NCBI GenBank assembly: GCA_028554755.1
Contig: JAPTOF010000003.1
Span: 26,948,001 to 27,012,000, forward strand
DNA from: Cordia subcordata
Lineage: Eukaryota > Streptophyta > Magnoliopsida > Boraginales > Cordiaceae
Direction of reading: 5' to 3'
DNA length: 64,000 nt
This document shows, piece after piece, positions 1 to 11,300 of the stretch. How positions within the stretch are numbered: position 1 is the stretch's first letter; every line of letters begins with the position of its first letter. Below the pieces are notes generated by a model that was not told the DNA's origin, made no database searches, and was given only the letters and a program-made list of their open reading frames with translations. A program made the translations under genes and the position numbers.

Positions 1-311
1 ATTAGTATATATTTATAATAATTTAAATTTATTATTATTTTTATTACAAAACATTTAAAATTTTAAACTAATTAATTAGGCTTACATGTGAGAGTCGTTA
101 GATTGATAACGAAAATAAAAACACATTGACCCACCTTTTGAACATCAAAACACATAATTACATACCACATCATGCAAACTATCGTACCCCACCCAACCCA
201 ACCCCATTACACCTGTTGTTTCACTAGAATAGCCACACAACATAAAAACCATTCTCATCTTCAACGCTTCTTCAAGCATTTTTGCTTCTCCTGACCTGCA
301 ACAACAAAGCC
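1..311 (+). promoter_or_regulatory. Upstream region and probable 5' UTR of the NOI/RIN4-like gene
   Basis: The first ~110 bases are very AT-rich. Bases ~180-311 are C- and pyrimidine-rich and look like a plant 5' leader ending in a good start context (gccATGG) at 312. No upstream gene is visible. A promoter here is inferred from position only. Confidence 0.4.
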
Positions 312-3059
312 ATGGATGTAAGTTTGCTGATCTTCTTCTCTTTTCTTTTTCTTTAATTTTTTTCTTTTACCACGTTCTAACATATATATATTGTTAGGTA
401 TGACTCAAAGTTCAAGCCCACACAAATTAAGAAAGAGTTTTAATGAGAGTTAAAATTCTAGTTATGGTAAGAGTCTTAATTATGGTAGGATTGATAGATT
501 AGGAATTCCTTTGTCTTGGAGGACAAGGAAATCTTTTCTATAAATAGGACTCTTGTATTAGTTGTATAGGGTGTGCCTTAGGGCCACACCTCATGGGGGT
601 GTGGGTGAGAGAGAGAGCCTGAGAGCATCGAGTGTATCTTATATTCGTTTTAGTCCTGTTGAGAATAGAACCATTATAAGAACTCTGAACTCTGTGGGAA
701 GGGTTTAGACTTTTCTGTCCGTGCAAAAAGTCATCACCTGAGTTGTAATCCCATTATTGTTGAATAGTGAAATTTATCTCAGAGGGGATCGTGGACGTAG
801 GCAGAAGGCCAAACCACGTTTAATAGTGCGTATTCTTTTCTCGTTACTCGTGATTTAATTCCCCTGCGTGAGTGTGTGTTATGCGTCCTGATTTCCCAAC
901 ATATATATTTGCACGGTGGATTAGGGACATAATAAGAAGAGTGGTCAAATTCCAGCTTTTGGGGATTGGGATAAAGCAAATGAGATGCCGATAACTCAGT
1001 ATTTTGAGTGTGCGAGGCAAGCAGGCTTGGTTCCTTACAGTTCTTCTTCTGTGGAGTCTGACCCCTACGACACTGATGGAAATGGTTATGCTGCTGCCGT
1101 CGCTGGCGGTGGCGGCGGCGGTGACCTCTACGCAATTCATTACTCGAAACCTTCTCTTCGTACTGTCAATGCTCCCGCCCGAAAGGTTCCGTCCATGTCG
1201 CCATTGTTCAATGTTTTTGTTTTTCATTTTAAACATTGAATAAAAAAGCCTTTTTGGCTTTGCTTTTCATAAGCTATTTACAAATAATCTATATTTAAGA
1301 GTAGTTTGTTTTTTTACGCTTATAATCAAATGATAAATAAAAATAGAAGTGTTTGAACAAAATATACTTATAAATTATTAACATATTTAATAAATATGTA
1401 CTTATAAATAATTTTGTTTATTAATAAAACTTTAGGGATGTTCCTTTTTTAATGGCCAGTGATGTTATTGAACTACTATGCTTATAAATAATAATAATAA
1501 ATAAATAGGTAAAAAGAAAAAGAAGTGTTGTCTAGTTACAAAAATAAGTAAAATTTACTTATAAGTAATTTTACTAACTTCTCTACCACCTCTGATTTGT
1601 TTTGTCATTTGGCTCATCTCACCAATTATTTCAGTGATCTCTTGCTGGATAATTACAAGGTCCTCTTTGAATGGTGGCATGTTGCACTTATTTTTCTCTT
1701 GTAGGTGGTTGACTTATGTGTATAGGTAGACAACCTTATACAACTTAAATGGGTGAAAACTAAAAGTTTAGTTTGGTTTGGTTTGGTTCAATTCGATGAT
1801 CGAGTTAATTCTTCTGCTTTAAACTTAAAATAATTTTTGAATTATTTTGAGACAAATTAATAAGCGTTACTTAGATGTTATGGAGCGGAATATACAAGCT
1901 GGTAAGGTCCGTGCCACAAACATGAAGGATCAGCCCAAGTATCATAAACTTTTGTCGCAGAAACAATTCTCAGGGCACGCTAAAAACAAGTCTATAGATC
2001 TTGTGGCGCAGCGACATGTCCAAACAGTTAAACCAGTAGATGAAGATCTTTACAAAATTCCCGATGAGCTCCTACACAAATTTGAGCAGGTCAGTACAAT
2101 TTGTCATTCTTGTTCTTAGATGTTAACTTTATAGCATTTTAATCTTTCGACTTTTAAAGCTTGTTTGGGATGAAGGGAATGGAGGGAAAGAAAAGGGAAG
2201 GGAGGAGTTTTTTAATCCTCTCCCTTAGTTTAGGAAGTATTTGGGTGACGAAGGAAAAGGCTTATTTAGGAAGTATTTGGGGGAGGGGGTGAGGGAAAAA
2301 GAGGAATAATACAAATCCTTTCAAATTCCTTAAAAGCAATCCTCTCAATTTGAAGTCATTTGGAGGGAAAGGAAAGTCTGTTCATTAAAAATGACTCTTT
2401 TATCCTTCTCTCTCATTTGCACATAAAATTTTAAAGGGGCGTAAAAGTCCAATATCCTGTAAAATTTATCATTTCCTTCCATTTTTTTCCAATCCAAACA
2501 GAGAAATAACAATCCTTTATTATCCTTTTTTCTGTAAAAATTTTTCAATCCAAACAAGAATTAATCATTTTCTTTCCTTTCCTTTATAATACTTTCCTTT
2601 CTTTTCCTTTATTAAACTTTCCCCTCCATATCCAAACATAGTGTTAGAATGAATCTTTTTAGTTCTTAAACTTCTATAAGTGAAGCCAATTCCCATTAGT
2701 TTGTTTAACATTAAAACCACGTGAGACGCGTTTAAGTTTAGAGTTGCTCTACCAAATTTACACTTAAAATGAGGTGTTTTACGTGTTTCGTGTATCTCAT
2801 GTGATTTTAACTTTAAAAAAACTAACATTATTGGCTCAAAGGACGAATACAAAAGTCCAAGCACTAGCATGTTCATTTAAAAAAGTGAGGAGCTAAAATG
2901 CAGCAAAGTTAATATATAGTCTAGGGACTTTAGAAAGAATTAACCTCCGAGTAATTTTACGTTATTTGATAATGTTTCCTTCTTGTTGGGCATTTTCTTG
3001 CGCAGAAAAGAATGTTGGGATTTTTGTCAAGATGCCTTGTTCCATCTTGTAAGACATGA
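312..3059 (+). CDS. RIN4/NOI-domain protein (AvrRpt2-cleavage-site family), 4 exons
   Basis: This is a small plant NOI-family protein of about 185-190 residues; the family includes the immune regulator RIN4 and is cut by the bacterial protease AvrRpt2. Exons: 312-317 (two codons, MD), 925 to about 1185-1196, about 1852 or 1865 to 2089, and 3006-3059 (stop TGA). The cleavage-type motif IPAFGDWD is at residues 11-18, followed by MPITQYFECARQAG. A glycine run lies near the middle. Exon 3 ends in the family motif KPVDEDLYKIPDELLHK. Exon 4 encodes KRMLGFLSRCLVPSCKT, whose cysteines suggest lipidation and membrane anchoring. The junction between exons 2 and 3 is uncertain: ending exon 2 at 1185 needs the acceptor at 1864, while the acceptor at 1851 needs a donor near 1190 or 1196. 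Introns 1 and 3 carry transposon insertions. Function beyond the family level is not known. Confidence 0.85.
392..901 (+). mobile_element. Solo LTR (Copia-type) inside intron 1 of the NOI gene
   Basis: This 510-bp segment begins TGTTAGG and ends CCCAACA, an inverted terminal pair with one mismatch. It is flanked on both sides by the 5-bp direct repeat TATAT (387-391 and 902-906). It has a TATA box (CTATAAATAGG, about 539-549) and near its end a 'gtggacgtaggc ... ccacgt' stretch that I recall from the U5 end of plant Copia LTRs. No primer-binding site or internal coding region follows, so it is a solo LTR. The target repeat lies in AT-repeat sequence, which makes it a little less decisive. Confidence 0.8.
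2159..2641. mobile_element. Foldback/MITE-like insertion in intron 3 of the NOI gene
   Basis: The left end (gcttgtttgggatgaaggg) and the reverse complement of the right end (tatgtttggatatggaggg) match imperfectly, and purine-rich arms face pyrimidine-rich arms across ~480 bp. The phrase 'aggaagtatttggg' occurs twice inside. No coding capacity is seen and no clear target duplication was found, so the exact ends are approximate. Confidence 0.55.
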
Positions 3060-3435
3060 AGTTTTGCAGATGGGAAATTTCCACATGAGGAGACATGTAT
3101 TAAGATGTTTTACTATGTTATCTTTCTTGCTATTTAGATAGATTATAGAACAAAAGTCACTGATCAGTGAGAATTTAGTGGAAAGAGTGAACTTCTATTA
3201 GACAAGGCAAATGGCCTCTCTAACATCTTTTTGTTTTTTTTTTGACGTTTACGTTGATGACTGTTCTAACGTCTTATATTTTTCTAGATCTTCAAGTTGA
3301 TTCTGAGAATTATTTGTTCAAGATAATCTAAACTTCTTTTGAAATGTATTATGGACCGATATTTTTCATATTTGCATCACATTTAGTTTCAATGGATAAT
3401 TAGCTCGTAAAAGGAGTTATGAAATCTATCTCTAT
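3060..3435. other. 3' flank of the NOI gene
   Basis: Probable 3' UTR followed by AT-rich spacer. No gene or recognisable element is seen until the plastid-derived segment at 3436. The bases just before 3436 (from about 3405, including an AAAGGAG) may be the plastid leader of rpoC1, but I could not confirm this by reading. Confidence 0.3.
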
Positions 3436-3663
3436 ATGATCGATCGGTATAAACATCAACAGCTCCGAATTGGATGAGTTTCTCCTCAACAAATAAGTGC
3501 TTGGGCCACTAAAATCCTGCCTAATGGAGAGATAGTTGGAGAGGTGACAAAACCCTCTACTTTTCATTACAAAACCAATAAACCGGAAAAAGATGGATTA
3601 TTTTGTGAAAGAATTTATGGACCTATAAAAAGTGGAATTTGTGCTTGTGGAAATTATCGAGTA
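3436..3663 (+). pseudogene. rpoC1: Nuclear insertion of plastid DNA: 5' end of rpoC1 (NUPT)
   Basis: The frame starting at the ATG at 3436 reads as the N-terminus of plastid RNA polymerase beta' (MIDRYKHQQLRIG, then [18 protein letters not shown], and on through [12 protein letters not shown]). One in-frame TGA stop replaces the residue after RIG (codon 14). Similarity stops after 76 codons at 3663, in the middle of rpoC1 exon 1, and ordinary AT-rich DNA follows. rpoC1 belongs to the plastid genome, so this short copy among nuclear genes is a non-functional plastid-to-nucleus transfer. The point stop shows it is not a recent assembly artefact. Confidence 0.92.
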
Positions 3664-3775
3664 AGTTCATATTGAAAGGTTTCTTTCCCTTACTCTTTGC
3701 TTTCAGGTGGTGCAAAATACAAATGTTAATAGAATTACCAATAATTGCTCTAGTATATCGATTCAATTGATTTAT

Positions 3776-4611
3776 TTTTAGATTGGAAGAAATATACCTC
3801 TAATACATTAATAAATTCTTCTATCAATAAAACTTATTCATTTCTCGTTATATGAAGATCTGAATTACATAAAATAAAAAATATTTAATACTCTCTACAT
3901 CACGCGAGTCACATGCTAATAGTATACTATAATAGCAAGTTGAAGATATTCTATAACTGTACTAGAAAATTTTAAAAATTTTGTTACTCTTGTCCAAAAA
4001 AATAGATAATTTACAACACGTGCGCATGCACGTAGAGTAATTGATATACGTTGTATTTTGTCTTCAAGAATATTTATAGTAAAAATTAGTGGTAGTTTTT
4101 CATTTTCTTTTTCGAAGAGGATAGTAGACATGTCTTTTGTTTTAGGTTCGATTTGCATACACTCTCACAAATCCCATTATCTTTTTTCTCCCCAATAATT
4201 CAATCCACAAATCAGTTAATATACATACATACAAATACACACACACACACACACATATATATACATGCACGCACACGCGCATACACACCCATATATATAT
4301 ATGTATGTATATATGTTTCCACTTGATTCTATTCCCTTGATTTTTTTCCTTGATTCTTGCACTTGATTCCACTTCGTACATTGGTAGCGCTAGGAAAAAA
4401 AATTTGTCATCTTTTTTAAAAAGATTATCTATTGTCAAAACAATATAGGTACAATGTATAACAATGGCTATTTGTATTCATTTTCATGTCTATTAGCATG
4501 TCATCAAGTGCGATGTCTTGCGTGTTATATATTTTTTCATTTTATATTTAATATAATTAAAACTATGATATAGTTAGAGGTGAATCAGTTTTATATATTT
4601 AAAAATTTCGC
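3776..4611 (+). repeat. Long direct repeat, copy 1 (~830 bp)
   Basis: This closely matches 12303-13127 in the same orientation, from 'ttagattggaagaaatata' to 'ttaaaaatttc'. Both copies carry the same anchors (tacatcacg, acaacacgtgcgca, cttgattccactt, aactatgatatagttag) around a variable AC/TG/TA microsatellite core. No protein coding is seen. The ends do not start TG or finish CA, so they do not look like LTRs. Confidence 0.85.
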
Positions 4612-5060
4612 AAAAGAGCGACAGTTTTTTGGCAGCATTTAGTAAACCTTTGCCGATGTTGGGAACACACAAGACTATTGGCAGCATTTTAGCTAATTGT
4701 CGTTTTTTTAGTAAGAAGCAAAGATAAAGGCGAACCGCTGCTAATTACAAAACGCTAACATTAGTGACATTATTTTAAATGCTACTAAAATCTTTTACTA
4801 CATGGACATGGGTGACGGTTATGAATTGTTACCAATTATAGAAAACCCTAAATAGGCAACAGTTTTTTTATAACTGTCGCTTATATTTTAAAACTATTGG
4901 CAACATTTTGGCTAACCATCGGTTTTTAGTAAGCAGTAATGATAAAAGGCAACAACTAAAGACCATTTCTAATCACCAAAAAATAAAAATAAAAAAATGA
5001 CATCAGCAAGTTATGCTTAAAACTATCGCCAATTACCAAAAAACACCCAAATTAGAGATA
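4612..5060 (+). repeat. Subterminal repeats of the CACTA-like element
   Basis: A ~60-bp unit of the form 'actattggca(g/a)cattttggcta...' followed by 'tagtaag...gataaa(a)ggc' occurs near 4672 and again near 4902, about 230 bp apart. Short inverted motifs (aacagttttttt / taactgtcgc) are scattered around it. Such arrays near the ends of CACTA elements are known transposase-binding regions; assigning that role here is inference. Confidence 0.55.
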
Positions 5061-6488
5061 ATTTTTTAATAACTGCTGCCAAATATTTTCCTTAAAATAC
5101 TTATCACTCCCAAACATATCTTATGACTCTCACCATCTTTTGACCGAAAAAGAAAAACTCTCACCATCTTCACTTGCTCTACTTCTGTTAAAAGCACACA
5201 CATATACACTTTTCTTTTTTTTGTTAAACACACACATATACACTACACACTTCACATTCACCATCCTGATTTGACGAAGAAGATGATCGCCGCCGTTGTC
5301 TCGCCTCCGTCTACCCGCAACCCTCATCTCTATCGCCGTCTTCCCACAATTCTGCTTTCCAAATCGACGATAGCATTAAAAACCGATTTACAGTGATGTT
5401 TTTAATTTTTTGGAAAATTAGTGAAATTTATTGGTTCATCTTATTCAATTATTTATTTTTGAATGTTGCCCATTGTGTTGGAAGGTTTTCTATCATACAT
5501 TAAGGGGTTAAGTGGAAAATTTTGTTAAAATAGAAGTTATCAACTAATTTCTAAATCGACATTTCCAATTTACCCAATTTTTTATTATAAAAATGAAAAT
5601 GAAAATGAGTTGATGAGAATAAATATTCATTCACTTTCTGCCTATGACCTTTGTTACTTAAACCTATTCTGATTATTTAGTATAAATTTTAATGTTTCTG
5701 ATTTATGAAGTTCATATATACATAACATCACTGGTTATGTTGACTTCCACTTAGTTAAATTCAAGGAAACCGTTATCCAACATCTTATCCTTGAACTTGA
5801 ATTGTGGTTGACCCATATCATCAACGAAACTTTCATTTAGCCCGTGAATCCAAATAATCCAAATGATTCTATGAAATTGTGAAGTTAATAATCATAACTT
5901 TTAGTAGACGATTATTGGTAACAGGGTCTAAGGTAGAATTTTGACAAAGCATAGGAGCTCTTTTGGTATTTATGTAAGATGGGATATGGATTTCTAAGAA
6001 AATATCTTCTAAGTTCTATAAGAATATTTGAAAGACTTGCTTATTTGGTTGATTATTGTTCTTTTTAGATAGTAAATTGTGCATTTTTTTCCTTATGTTG
6101 TCTGTCAATCAAGTATGAAGCATTTTTCTAAAACAATTAATACATGGATGTTTTTGAGTTAGAAACAGTGACTCAATGAGGATTTGAATTGAGATCTGAT
6201 GATGCTTATAGGACTAATGGGTGAATATTGAAAAGGATTTATATTACATTTTCCTCTGATCTATATGCTTTAATTCTGTCACTTTAAAAGTGATATAAAC
6301 AAAAATTTATAAGAAGATGACTTAGTAGCCAGTGATAACTGTGGCAAGTTAATTGTAACATTCAAATGAATGAGTTAGACACGTATAAATGACTTTTCTT
6401 TTTTAAGTAAGAAACATGAAGCTCTTTGGCTTTTGAAGCTATGGATTATGATTTGTTTAGCCTTGAATTTGGTTATTCCCTATGTTAC
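5061..6488. other. Interior of the transposon block, no intact gene
   Basis: Bases 5100-5260 are CA-rich, with a short duplicated phrase (acacacatatacac). A GC-richer patch at 5270-5390 opens with an ATG at 5284 and reads 37 codons starting MIAAVVSPPSTRNPHL before a stop. Beyond 5400 the sequence is AT-rich without usable reading frames or recognised domains. Confidence 0.35.
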
Positions 6489-8087
6489 TGTTGAACTTAT
6501 TGGTTTTATTTTATTTTGATGATGCCATAATTGCACTTTATTAATTGCTTTTGCGCAAAGGAAATGATGCATGGAGCATGAAGATTATGAAGATTTCTTG
6601 AAGAATTAGTTCTTGTTCTTTAGCTCTTGTTAAGTTGATCTTAGTACATAAGCAAATGTGTATGAAGCTCAAAAACTTAGAGCATTTCATGCATATATCT
6701 TGATCTTTCTTCTAAATACATGCATACATCCCTACACTTGCCTTCAAAAGTCTTTTCTTGCAGAAAACACATATTGTAGCATATATTATTGTAACTGTAG
6801 CATATATTATTATGATATCTTGATTATTATATATGCTTGTTTGTACATATATATATATATATATGTATATACCTCCAAGGAACTACAGTAAAAGTGCACA
6901 TATAGGCTCTATACTTAAGTTATCTTGTTCAATATATATGTATCTATAGGTAAACAACTTGTATATACCTCTTCCCCATGCAAAATCTACAAAAATCTTG
7001 ATTGTGTACAAGTTTTAGCTTTGCATTTAATGATTATGCAAGTTGGTTGATATTGCATTAATGAGACTAGATATGTTGTAATAGTAGGTGTCTTGAGCCT
7101 CCAAAAATCTACAGAAAAACTATCTGTTATGGACTTTTTAAAGTATGGCTGCACTTTTTGTAGAAAGTAGCAGCTTTTCTGACAAACTGTGCAACTACCG
7201 ATCCACTTAGGCAGTCGATCGGTAGTGTATTCTGACAAAAACAGAGAGCATGATTGCTCTACCAGAACACTCAGGCGGTCGACTAGTAGAGTGTTCCGGT
7301 AAGGCCATTTGGCCTCTGGAACTACCAGAACACCCAGGGGGTCGATCGGTAGTGTGCTCTAGTAGTCTCTCTGTATTGTTTTCAAAAATTTACCATTAGG
7401 AGGATTGCTTTTTTGGCTTATAAATACATTCTACCCCTCCCAACTCAAAAATAACTTGTTTAAAACATCTTTCCTAGCTCTCTTGCATTCAATATACTTG
7501 ATCTATTAAAATCTTGCTTTATTAATTGTAACCTTCATTGATTGCATATCATTGGAATTTAAGAATAAGTTTTCTCTTGAGCTTCATAAATTGCTTATCT
7601 ACTTAGAGTAACATAGGAAGGTCTAAATACCTTTATATACTTGCTCAAAAGAAGTATATAGTATATCAAACTCTTTTCTATCACGAGTGAATTTCTTTAC
7701 TCTTGGGTAGCATAAGTGTAAGGAACCTCTCTCAAGAGTGAAAGGTTGAAATCCTCAACTATAGGATTATACTTGTAGTCCTTGTGGTGAGGCAAAGGTT
7801 ATGATCGTTGTTCTACGCTTCTACAACGTAGTAAGCAAGAAGTCGGTTCACTAGTGAAATTTTCGAAACCCTAAGGGAAGACCTTAAGTAGTAAACTAGG
7901 CCCTCGAGAGTTTGAACCACTCTAAATCACTGTGTTTGATACTCTTAACCCTACTCTCTTTACTTTTCAAGTACTTATCTTGATTGTTGCATGTGATTTT
8001 TCTTGAGATTGTTGTTAGATTTTTAAGTTGTTCATTGTGTCAATAATCCAATTCACCCGCCCTCTTGGATTCATTTTCTGGGCAACA
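6489..8087 (+). mobile_element. 1.6-kb solo LTR with GTTAC target duplication
   Basis: The segment begins TGTTGAAC and ends GGGCAACA, so the terminal TGTTG/CAACA pair is perfect. The 5-bp direct repeat GTTAC flanks it exactly (6484-6488 and 8088-8092). A TATA box (TATAAATA, 7419-7426) precedes a pyrimidine-rich stretch, and the end carries the 'ccaattcacccgccctcttgg' type of sequence common at the 3' end of large plant Copia LTRs. No primer-binding site follows, and no gag or pol is present, so this is a recombined solo LTR. The length fits SIRE/Maximus-type Copia LTRs, but that lineage call is a guess. Confidence 0.85.
7195..7365. repeat. Three consecutive foldback modules inside the 1.6-kb LTR
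   Basis: Three units of ~31-45 bp each fold on themselves: 7195-7225 (CTACCGATC ... GATCGGTAG), 7261-7300 (ACCAGAACACTC ... GAGTGTTCCGGT) and 7321-7365 (CTACCAGAACAC ... GTGTGCTCTAGTAG). They share the core 'caggcggtcga' or close variants. The array ends ~55 bp before the TATA box, so it would lie in the U3 promoter region. Confidence 0.75.
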
Positions 8088-8092
8088 GTTAC

Positions 8093-8391
8093 TTATCTAC
8101 CTAGGGGTCATGCCCACGTATATAACACTTTTTTAGGTAGTTTGAATTCCTTAGATTGTTAATTGACATCATAACTTAGTTAAAGTTTCCAATTACATAG
8201 ATTTACACTATTTGATTAGCATTAGAAATAGGATAAGGAAACTCTACTTTCTAGTAAAGTCATTTTTGTGTTTTAAATGTATATATCATATTTGCTTGAC
8301 GCTTTTCCATGTTTTAGATGTACATATTATATTTGATTGTTTTACTAGTTGGGATGTTAATTCTTAATTTTATTCTTATAGAGATAGCACA
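8093..8391. other. Spacer between the solo LTR and the transposase remnant
   Basis: AT-rich sequence with no gene seen. By position it is the CACTA element's own DNA just upstream of its transposase start. Confidence 0.3.
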
Positions 8392-11300
8392 ATGGATAAA
8401 AGTTGGATGGCGAAGCCATAGCATAGCAATGAATATCTTAGTAGCTTAGAGAGGTTTCTGAATTTTGCATTAGCCAATGTCCTCTATTACATGATGATAG
8501 TACACAGTTGCCAAAGATATTATGCCCTTGTACTTAATGTAGTAATCGTTTATATCAAACACGTGATGTTGTGAGAGAACAAGTAGTATGCAACGAGATG
8601 ACTAAGGGGTATAATGTGTGGGTTTTTCATGGAGAAAGTTATAGAACTAGAGATGTGCTATCTTTTATTGCTTCAGAACCATCACATAATAATCCAGATG
8701 AAAATCCTTACAATATGCATGAGTTAGTGAGATATGCATTCGAAATTCATAATGTATCAGATGCAATGAATGAAGCTAGCATAGGGAGGGATGCATTTGG
8801 AATTTATGATATACTGCATGTAATAAATGAACCTGTAGACATAGAAAGGGAAGAAAGTGACAATAGTGATCCTAACGTTGAGCCTCACATTCAAAGTGAA
8901 AACAATCATGATAAAGAAAGTACAGAATTTTTTAAATTCTTTGAAAAAGGTAATCGAGAACTTTATCCTGGATCGAAATCGACTATATTGTCATTTACGG
9001 TCCAACTCATGCACATAAAGTCCTACTACAAAAAAGCAGGAAGTCAGTAGACATGCTTCTGAAATTTTTAAAACAACAATTTTCGGAGTCTAACATTCCT
9101 AAAAGTGTATACGAGGCAAAGAAAATAACAAATGCTTTAGGTTTGGGATATGAAAATATTGATATATGCCCAAACAATTGTATGTTGTATAGGGGCCATA
9201 GAGCATTACTAGAATCATGTCATGTTTGTAGTCCTCCTCGTCAGCAACATGAAGATAGTGTCAGTGGCAAAAGACACAAAAAGAAGAAAATCGCTTGCAA
9301 GGTAATGAGATACTTCCTACTGATACCAAGGTTACAATGGTTGTATATGTCATCAAAGGCATCCTTTTCTATGATATGGCATGACCAGGGTCAGACAAAG
9401 GAAGGAATGTCGAGGCATTCTGTTGACTCACATGCATGGAATGCATTTGATGAAAAATATCTTGATTTTTCTAATGATCCTCATAATGTTAGACTTGCAT
9501 TAGCTAGTGATGGTTTCAATCCATTTGGATCGATAAGTAATGCATATAACATATGGTCTATGGTGCTTGTGGTGTATAATTTACCTTCATGGATGTGCAT
9601 GAAACACTCTTTATTAATCTTATCGACAATTATTCCCAGAAAAGAAGGCCCCGGAAATAAAATTGATATTTTTCTCTAGTCGCTGAATAGATGAGCTATT
9701 GCAGTTGTGGGAACGTGTTCCAACATATGATGCAACAAGTAAACAAAATTTCATGATGCGGGCTACATAAATGTGGACTATTAATGATTTCCTGACTATG
9801 CATATTTATCAGGTTATAACACCAAATGAGAGAAAGAATGCCCATGTTGTGCAGATATGAATGAATCAAGGTGGTTACACAACGGGGTCAAATATTGTTA
9901 TTTAGGGCATCGTCGATGGTTGAGTGAATCACATAAGTTTCAAGCACAAAAGAATTATTTTGATGGGACCAAGGAATGGAGGACGGTAACGAATACATTA
10001 TCAAGGTTAGATGCGTTAAGGCAATTGCATGGGGTTAGTTTCATTGATATCTATAGTAAATTCAAAGAACAAGGCAAGCACTTCTAAAAGGAAAAGAACC
10101 ATAGTTACTGATCCCGTGGATAATTATATTGATGAGACAGGAGTTGATGTTGACAATGAGACTATTGATGGGTCAATAGGCTGGAAAAAGAAGAGCATTT
10201 TCTTTAAATTGCCTTATTAGGAGTTTAATGTATTATGTCATAATCTTGACGTAATGTATATTGAGAAAAATGTTTGTGAAAATGCAGTTGGGATATTATT
10301 AAATGTCAAATGAAAGAGCAAAGATGATCCAAAGGCACGTTATGACTTGAAGCTCATGAAAATACAAGATAAGCTTCATCCTATGGATCTACCAAATGGA
10401 AAAGTGTTTTTTCCTCCCGCTTCTTCCTCGATGACTAGACAAGAGAAGGAAACATTTCTCAATGCGTTGAAGAATGTGAAAGTACCTGATAGTTATGCAT
10501 CATAGATATCGAGGGCTATTAATGTCAAAGACAAAAAACTTCAATCTCTTAAGACCCATGATTATCACATATTAATGCAAGATCTACTTTCTGTTGCACT
10601 TCGCTCATCTATGAACAACAAACACGTTACGAAACTCATAATTGAACTGAGTAGTAGTTTAAAAGCTATATGTTGCAAGACGCTCAAAGTTGATGAGTTG
10701 AAAGTAGTGAAGTTTCGTGCAGCGCTGCTATTATGTCACATGGAGAGATGTTTTCCTTGATCGTTTTTTGTTATAATGGTACATTTAGTCATTCACCTTG
10801 CAGACGAGGCAAAGATTGCAGGTCTAGTGCAATTTAGTTGGATGTATCCTTTTGAAAGGTACTCTTATTTTACTTAGATTTATATAGTGGCAATTATGTT
10901 GTTCTTAAATTCGTATAATCCAATTAAATGTATTTATAGGTGGTGGAAAGTGCAGTATGTTGGCAATAAAGCTCATTTAGAAGGTTCAATTACTGAGGGT
11001 TATATTGTAGCAAAATGCCCTACCTTTTGTTCTATATATTTTTATAGGATTAGGATAGTTTTCAATCGACCAGGCCGAATTAAAGAAATTGATCCTATAC
11101 AAAGAGATAAGTATTTGCTTTGTACTGGTGGTGTATTCAAAGGAGCGGCTGAGATTAAAATATTGGATGATTTATCATTGGCACAAGCACACCAATATGT
11201 CCTATTGCAGCTTGACAAAATAAATTCATATGTTGAGTAAGTTGATATTTCTACGTTATTACTTTTACACGTGAGATATTTATAATGGCAATTTTTATAA

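Noticed and set aside
844..1236. Antisense open frame over the first NOI exons
   Set aside because: It mirrors the GC-rich coding exon and the LTR end on the other strand. The plus strand encodes the recognisable NOI motif with splice sites.
4142..4438. Minus-strand frame rich in Tyr/Val/Cys, repeated at 12665-12970
   Set aside because: It is a translation of the CA/TA microsatellite core of the two long direct repeats, not a protein.
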